DNA of 64,000 nt from Sphagnum compactum (lineage: Eukaryota; Bryophyta; Sphagnopsida; Sphagnales), in the NCBI GenBank assembly GCA_965153455.1, contig OZ234496.1, forward strand, positions 14,562,304-14,626,303, in the 5' to 3' direction. The notes beneath the pieces were generated by a model. That model saw only the letters and a list, made by a program, of their open reading frames with translations. It ran no database searches and was not told the DNA's origin. This document shows, piece after piece, positions 59,126 to 64,000 of this stretch. The first letter of the stretch is position 1. Each line of letters starts with the position of its first letter. Position numbers and translations under genes: made by a program.

Positions 59126-60205
59126 ATGAGTGATCAAGGTGAGGCGCCAGAGAACTTGTCATCTCTGGCAGGTGCCTTGAAAGAAATGGAATCTCGCAAG
59201 AAAGCGGAGCAGATGGGCACGAGTAGTGAGGGCGACAGTCGCCACCCTGTCTACCGGGGCGTAAGGAGAAGACCTTGGGGCGTTTGGGTTACTGAGATTC
59301 GAAGACCGAAGAAGAAAGCTCGCATTTGGTTGGGCTCGTTTGCCACCGCCGAAATGGCAGCTCGGGCTTACGACGCTGCGGCCCTAGCGCTGCGAGGACC
59401 CAGTGCGCTTCTGAATTTCCCGGAATACTCGGCTTCCCTCCCCCGTCCCTTGGACCTCTCTGACAAGTCCATTCAGGCTGCTGCCACAGAAGCTGCAAGG
59501 AGGCTGGCTCGACGACCTGGAAAGTCACCGAGGAGGACAACAGTAGCCAGTTCGAGTCCTTCACCACCATCAGTGAGGGCTTCGAGTTGCAGCTTCGAAC
59601 AATCCAGCTTCGGTGCGACTACGTGCACATCGATCCCAGGAATCTCAATGCCTTCACCAGGCTCCACGGGTTGCGTCACGGCGATGGATCAAATAACCTA
59701 CTTCAATGCAAGGAACTCGACTTCCGACGTTATCGTGACAAAAAGTACAGTACAACGACCGCCAGTTGGCGACATAATCAGCAGAAGTTCTTCCACAAGC
59801 TCAAGAAATACACTCCACGATGAAGACACATCTAGCAATTCTGAATTTCTAGCGACATTGGCAACTCGGAAGCAGGAGAAACGACCAATGCCAGCAGCTT
59901 TCCACAGTGTGGAGCATTGTTCTGGGTTTCAAGTTACTAGCGACTCTAGAATTGTACCGTCACCAAGCTCCTCGTCCACTATACAGGACGCCGATCAGGC
60001 CGAAGGAGCCCAGCAGCAGCAGCAAAACGGTTATGCCGACGAAGAGATGATCTTTAACATGCCAAGTGTGCTGGCCTGCCTGTATGATCATGGCTTGTGC
60101 CTGCCACCTGAGCCACACACATTAGCAGAGGCAGCAGACGCATCTTCCTCAGAGGACTGCGACCAAGAGAGCGGTAACTGGGAGCCACATCTCTGGAGCT
60201 ATTGA
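59126..60205 (+). CDS. AP2/ERF transcription factor, DREB-like
   Basis: A single-exon nuclear transcription factor of 359 residues. One AP2 domain spans about 42-99: [17 protein letters not shown], then [20 protein letters not shown] and LNFPE, all the conserved landmarks. Val at domain position 14 (the V of VWVTEIR) is typical of DREB rather than ERF proteins; position 19 is Arg, not the usual Glu or Leu. A basic patch (RRPKKKAR, 59-66) could serve in nuclear import. The middle is Ser/Thr-rich and probably disordered, with a Gln run near 295-300. The acidic C-terminal segment (about 305-330, [20 protein letters not shown] then CLPPEP) resembles the conserved tail of DREB A-4/A-5 proteins. 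Lack of introns is usual in this family. The ATG at 59126 is the first in frame. Most related proteins act in stress or developmental responses by binding CCGAC or GCC elements; which applies here is unknown. Confidence 0.93.
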   Translation: MSDQGEAPENLSSLAGALKEMESRKKAEQMGTSSEGDSRHPVYRGVRRRPWGVWVTEIRRPKKKARIWLGSFATAEMAARAYDAAALALRGPSALLNFPEYSASLPRPLDLSDKSIQAAATEAARRLARRPGKSPRRTTVASSSPSPPSVRASSCSFEQSSFGATTCTSIPGISMPSPGSTGCVTAMDQITYFNARNSTSDVIVTKSTVQRPPVGDIISRSSSTSSRNTLHDEDTSSNSEFLATLATRKQEKRPMPAAFHSVEHCSGFQVTSDSRIVPSPSSSSTIQDADQAEGAQQQQQNGYADEEMIFNMPSVLACLYDHGLCLPPEPHTLAEAADASSSEDCDQESGNWEPHLWSY

Positions 60206-61077
60206 TTTTCAACTGTCATGAGCTGCTTCGCAATCTGCATGAAGTTCTCAGCTTGATCAATACAGGTCCGCATGAGAAAGCAGGGCCCCAGTAGATCAAA
60301 TGGCGCGCGCTCCTGTTCCAACGATAACATGCACGCAACAAGCCGATCAACGAATTGGACCTAACCGTCCTTGCAAATCCGAGAGCTGCAGTTCGCGCCA
60401 GCGGTAAGAAATCAGCCGGCCAGCTCAAATTATCATGGAGTGATCTTCATCTTCTTTTTTAGATTCATACGCTAAGAATGTCGTACAAAAACTCTGCAAA
60501 ACTGAGTCCTTTGGGACTTGAACATTGCAAGCGCGCCGTCTAGCTAGTGCGAAACAAAAGATTTCCATTTTTTAGTGTTCTGAAAAAATGAATATGCACA
60601 CAGCTCCAATGTTGCTTTACATCACAATATCGGAGCTGGTTCACAATTGTAGCTTAGTTGGATATTACACTATGGACATTTAATTGCGGATAGTCCAGAA
60701 CATGAACTCATGAAGAATCTGTTACTTCATTCACGTTTAGACATTTGGTGCACACGTCCGAGCACAAAAAACCATAGTAGTACTAGTACTTCAATGTCTC
60801 ATGTGGTACTTCATTTTTGTGCGAAGTTGTGTCGAGGTTTAATCTGGAGCAATAAGTTCGTTTGTTTCAACTATTGGAACCTTCGTGTTCCAAGAGTGAG
60901 ATCATCTAGTTATCTACCGATTGCGATCAAATCAGGATGAGGATTTTTCTACAAATGTCATTCAGATTCTGTCATTTATTGTGAAGCTGCTGCTTATAGC
61001 TTTGATTCCCTGGACATCCGTGAGTACATGATCTTCTGCTATATATGTCTGACTGACGTGAGAACTGATTAAGATAG

Positions 61078-61135
61078 ACCCATCCATATTAAGAAGTTAA
61101 GCACTCTAGGCTCAATACGTCCTTGGATGAGCTCC
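61078..61135 (+). ncRNA. 5S rRNA-like segment (pseudogene or SINE head)
   Basis: The order CCCATC, AAGAAGTTAAGC, CTAGGCTC, AATACG, CTTGGATGAGCTCC follows the middle of plant 5S rRNA (CCCATC, CCGAAGTTAAGC, CTTGGGC, AGTAC, AGGATGGGTGACC). That part contains the internal RNA polymerase III promoter. The 5' part of 5S is only weakly recognisable. This could be a decayed 5S pseudogene or the head of a 5S-derived SINE. Confidence 0.35.
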
Positions 61136-62058
61136 AAAGATATACAGAACAGCCAGGTGCAGAAAAGCGTAAAATGTGAGGACACTAAGGGAAGAGATAT
61201 CAAGCACCTTTGCTCTGCTGAGTTGAGCAGTAAAGTCTTCTTCATCATCGGGTTTCTCCATGGAAATCAGAATGTCAGCTCGTATATGGCGACAGTTCTG
61301 TGACACAGCGAGTTGTGGCAGCTTACACACGCTATAATGCAAACACAAACAGCCGCAAATAGCAAAATATAACTAGCTATAACAACAATAGTTGTTCAAG
61401 CAATCTCATGCTCTTGACTGGCTCTTGTCCAGGTTCTTCACAGTTTGCGGGGATCAATTGTCATTATAGCTGTCAACCAGCTGACAATATTTCATGGACT
61501 TCAATGTATGCAAATGTAGACACAAATTTAACCATTCACAGTGTACATTCTACATGATCTGAATGTACAATACAAATTACATTGGTTTTGACTTAGACAC
61601 TCTGGATTTTGTTTGCTGCTGGTACTAAAAAGATATCTCAGCGAGAGGGATTCTCTTGCACTCTGTGAAATTTTTTCCTTAGGCGAGAGCTTTAACGACC
61701 GAATATGCTTCTCAAGACCGTTCGATGAGCATGGCAATACGCTATCATGGTCTACTAAGGGTCTCTATCCATTAGACTACTGTGACAGTGTGCTGTGGTC
61801 AGAGCAGCCTAATGGAAAGCCATTGACATAGGGCCTTGTTTCTTGTTGCAGGGACAGCATCTGGAGAGCTGCAACTCTGGTGAAAATATGTAGTTTATCA
61901 TGTTAGGAACTCTTGAAACACATGTTTTCATGAAAGAAAGACAGATGTCATTGAATGGTGAGTAACAGTTTGATGCGGAGGTCTTACTTACAGCTTCAGC
62001 CGCAGGTAGAACTTGTGAGATGAATGTGAGCACAGTTACTACAAAAACATAATGGAAA

Positions 62059-62093
62059 GCTGCTGTGGTCACAAAGTCTGTGATCACAGCAGC
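62059..62093. other. Strong 15-bp hairpin
   Basis: GCTGCTGTGGTCACA and TGTGATCACAGCAGC pair over 15 bp (one G-T) around a 5-nt loop. A related sequence, CTGTGGTCAGAGCAGCCTAATGGAAAG, occurs about 265 bp upstream near 61795, so the hairpin looks like a rearranged duplicate. Confidence 0.8.
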
Positions 62094-62413
62094 CTAATGA
62101 AGAGATGTTCTAAGTTATATTAAAAGCTTGAAGCGAGAATCTCCCCTAGTGTAAGTCTATACACTCGGCTGTTGTAGCACGTACTTGATCCTGTCGAAGA
62201 ACCCCGGCGCCCCATCATCCAGCAGAAGCGGTGTCGTAACAGTTTTTGTACATTCTTTTGTGCTAAGTTAACATCGTAAGGATTTGCTAATCTCGCATTC
62301 TCGGCATGCTCATATTCGACAGCAGATTTCAGAGGCGGTTCCCCTGTTAAGAATTTGTGAACAATGTGATTCTGTACGCGCTGATTGCAGTGAGCTAGGT
62401 GAGCAATCTTACA

Positions 62414-62621
62414 GACCTAGCTTTGGTGTGTGCTTCTTCGTGCTTAATTGTTTGAGGCAAAATCTTATTTTTAGTTAGCCAAGTGAACAATTATCTTAGT
62501 TAACAATCCATTGTCTGACCCTGCTTTCGTGTGTGTTTCTCGTGCTTAATTGTTTGAGGCTTTGATTTCTTATTTTGCAGTTAGCTTGCCGAGTAGTCTT
62601 CATTCTAGCAACGCATTGACT
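62414..62621 (+). repeat. Tandem repeat, two units of about 103 bp
   Basis: Unit 1 (62414-62516) and unit 2 (62517-62621) both begin GACC, then CTTTCG/CTTTGG and TGCTTAATTGTTTGAGGC, then a CTTATTTT tract and AGTTAGC. They differ at many positions, so the duplication is not recent. Confidence 0.65.
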
Positions 62622-64000
62622 GACCCTACTTAGGGTACTTTCCAATATATACGTGAGACACGTTCATTTAGATTTAGGGCTTCGAATCTTAGCAACTGTG
62701 GCATGTGTATTTTTTTGGAGCAGCAAACTTATATTTAGAAGGTCTACGATCGTTCGCCTTGACCCGAAGTCCTAGTCCAGTGTTCAGTGTTATGCTGTCT
62801 TAATGCCCCGGCTCCACGTAACCACCTGGCTAATTAAACATACTTTAAGTGGCATAGATAACAGGATCACAATTACAACAGCACTTTACCTGTTCTAATT
62901 ATGATAGAATATCATCACCATATCTAAGTTTAGAACAGCAGCAGTGAAATTTATCATGGCTCGGGAGTTGATGAACTGTTGAGGTTTGCTAAATTAAAGT
63001 TCAGGAAAAAGGGTTAACAGGTTGCTGGCTAAGCCTCTGAGAGTTAAATTAGGAAGTTGTTGCAATATTTCCTCAACGAACTGGCAGTTGCTGTAGGGGC
63101 CATATACTGCACTTAGCCAGACGCTAAACATCCTAGTCTTTTTGCTTCTCAACAATTGCATGGGGAGAAATATGTTGAAGATTTCTAGGGCTCCTTAGAG
63201 GCCCCCCTATGAGGGTTGATAGGAGATCGGTTTAGTCCGTGTGGATTGTAGTCCCCTCTACCAGCATGTCCTTCCAATGACTAGAATAATATCGTAATCA
63301 TATTACAAATATTATAGGGTCTTGCAATGTATTGTTACGTTGTTCTCAAGTCTTGACTAAAATCTGAACCAGCAGGAACAACCCGTCTACATGATGGGTG
63401 ACACGACATTTAACTCTTTACCACCAGCTGTTGATTGCAAAGCCACCAAAGTACATTTAACTGTTATCAGGACTTGATAGCGGACCGTACCCCTCTCCCC
63501 CATCAAAACGAACTTTAAGGGGCATTGCCATTCTGTCAGAGCTCGTAATCGGGAGCTGTAAGGTCCTGCACGTCCAACTTCAACTAGACTCAGCCAGGCA
63601 AAGCTGGAAGAACACCGTGTGTTCAATTGCTAGCTGAGCGGGATCAGGTCGACTTATTTGAGATGAATTTATGTTGAGGCTCTCAATACCTTTAATACTT
63701 CTGGTGTCAGTCATTACAAGCCATTCTACCAACCCCACGACCCATTCATTGTGGAGTTCATAAGCATCCTGAGGAGTGAAATCCCTAAATGCCTTGGACA
63801 TTCTAGGAGACTAAAAATATTCTTACACCAAGCTTATAAATTGATATGGGAGCAGTTGGAATCGGTGCTTTTTTAAAAAGAATTCCGACAAGTAGCCATA
63901 CTGGAGACTGTGTGCTCAGCTGGCACCTAAAGACACACGCCAGGAATCCGGCAGTCAAAATTGCAAAAATATTAGTGTTCTTTGGGATTTCTAATCGTCA

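Larger units (their letters stand above)
60206..64000. other. Downstream intergenic region
   Basis: No coding gene is supported; the frames are short and unrelated. The region contains a 5S rRNA-like segment, a strong short hairpin and a 103-bp tandem repeat, listed separately. Confidence 0.45.

Noticed and set aside
59289-59679. Minus-strand frames of 93 and 68 codons
   Set aside because: They are shadows of the AP2/ERF coding sequence in a GC-rich stretch.
1-64000. CRISPR arrays, bacterial operons, riboswitches and tRNA genes
   Set aside because: Repeats here are transposon ends or microsatellites with plant-type genes around them. I found no regular spacer array and no tRNA-like cloverleaf that I could support by eye.

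Overview
This is plant nuclear DNA: AT-rich, gene-poor and full of decayed transposons, with one intact host-type gene, an AP2/ERF transcription factor at 59126-60205. The mix of transposon families (CACTA with introns in tnp2, chromodomain Ty3/gypsy, hAT, a MULE-like transposase, and an RT-associated protein remnant) suggests a large-genome land plant, possibly a non-angiosperm such as a fern. That placement is inference only. There is no operon structure and no bacterial or organellar signal.

Layout. 1-1.7 kb: decayed hAT-type transposase (minus strand). 5.09-5.21 and 9.67-9.80 kb: two short CACTA-type MITEs with 3-bp target duplications. 5.6-7.3 kb: decayed MULE-like transposase. 11.807-20.647 kb: a complete-looking 8,841-bp CACTA element with CACTA ends and an ATT/ATT target duplication. 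23.9-24.9 kb: diverged direct and inverted repeats. 25.4-27.0 kb: two non-autonomous hAT elements. 31.4-36.1 kb: decayed, truncated Ty3/gypsy element (minus). 39.7-43.4 kb: LTR retrotransposon of chromovirus type with most of pol deleted. 45.5-46.3 kb: second piece of the hAT family seen at the left edge. 49.3-49.8 kb: third hAT-like element. 52.0-52.6 kb: remnant of an RT-associated plant retroelement protein (minus). 55.17-55.62 kb: a recent 225-bp tandem duplication. From about 56.3 kb the DNA looks single-copy and richer in GC, and holds the AP2/ERF gene.

The CACTA element is the most interesting object. Its leftward side carries an intron-containing tnp2 transposase (four exons that join in frame, 3,126 nt, one in-frame TAG). 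Between tnp2 and the central promoter lies an intact 343-residue reading frame in two exons that ends in a SET (protein lysine methyltransferase) domain. The short first exon, with a Cys-x-Cys-x2-Cys motif, ends in phase 0 and could splice either to the SET exon or to tnp2. Its rightward side carries a decayed TnpA-like gene with a charged coiled-coil region and an acidic, then basic, C terminus. TCGCAA/TTGCGA motifs crowd both ends, the central promoter and a TnpA intron. A transposon that carries its own SET protein, possibly sharing an exon with the transposase, is the best candidate here for an undescribed system.
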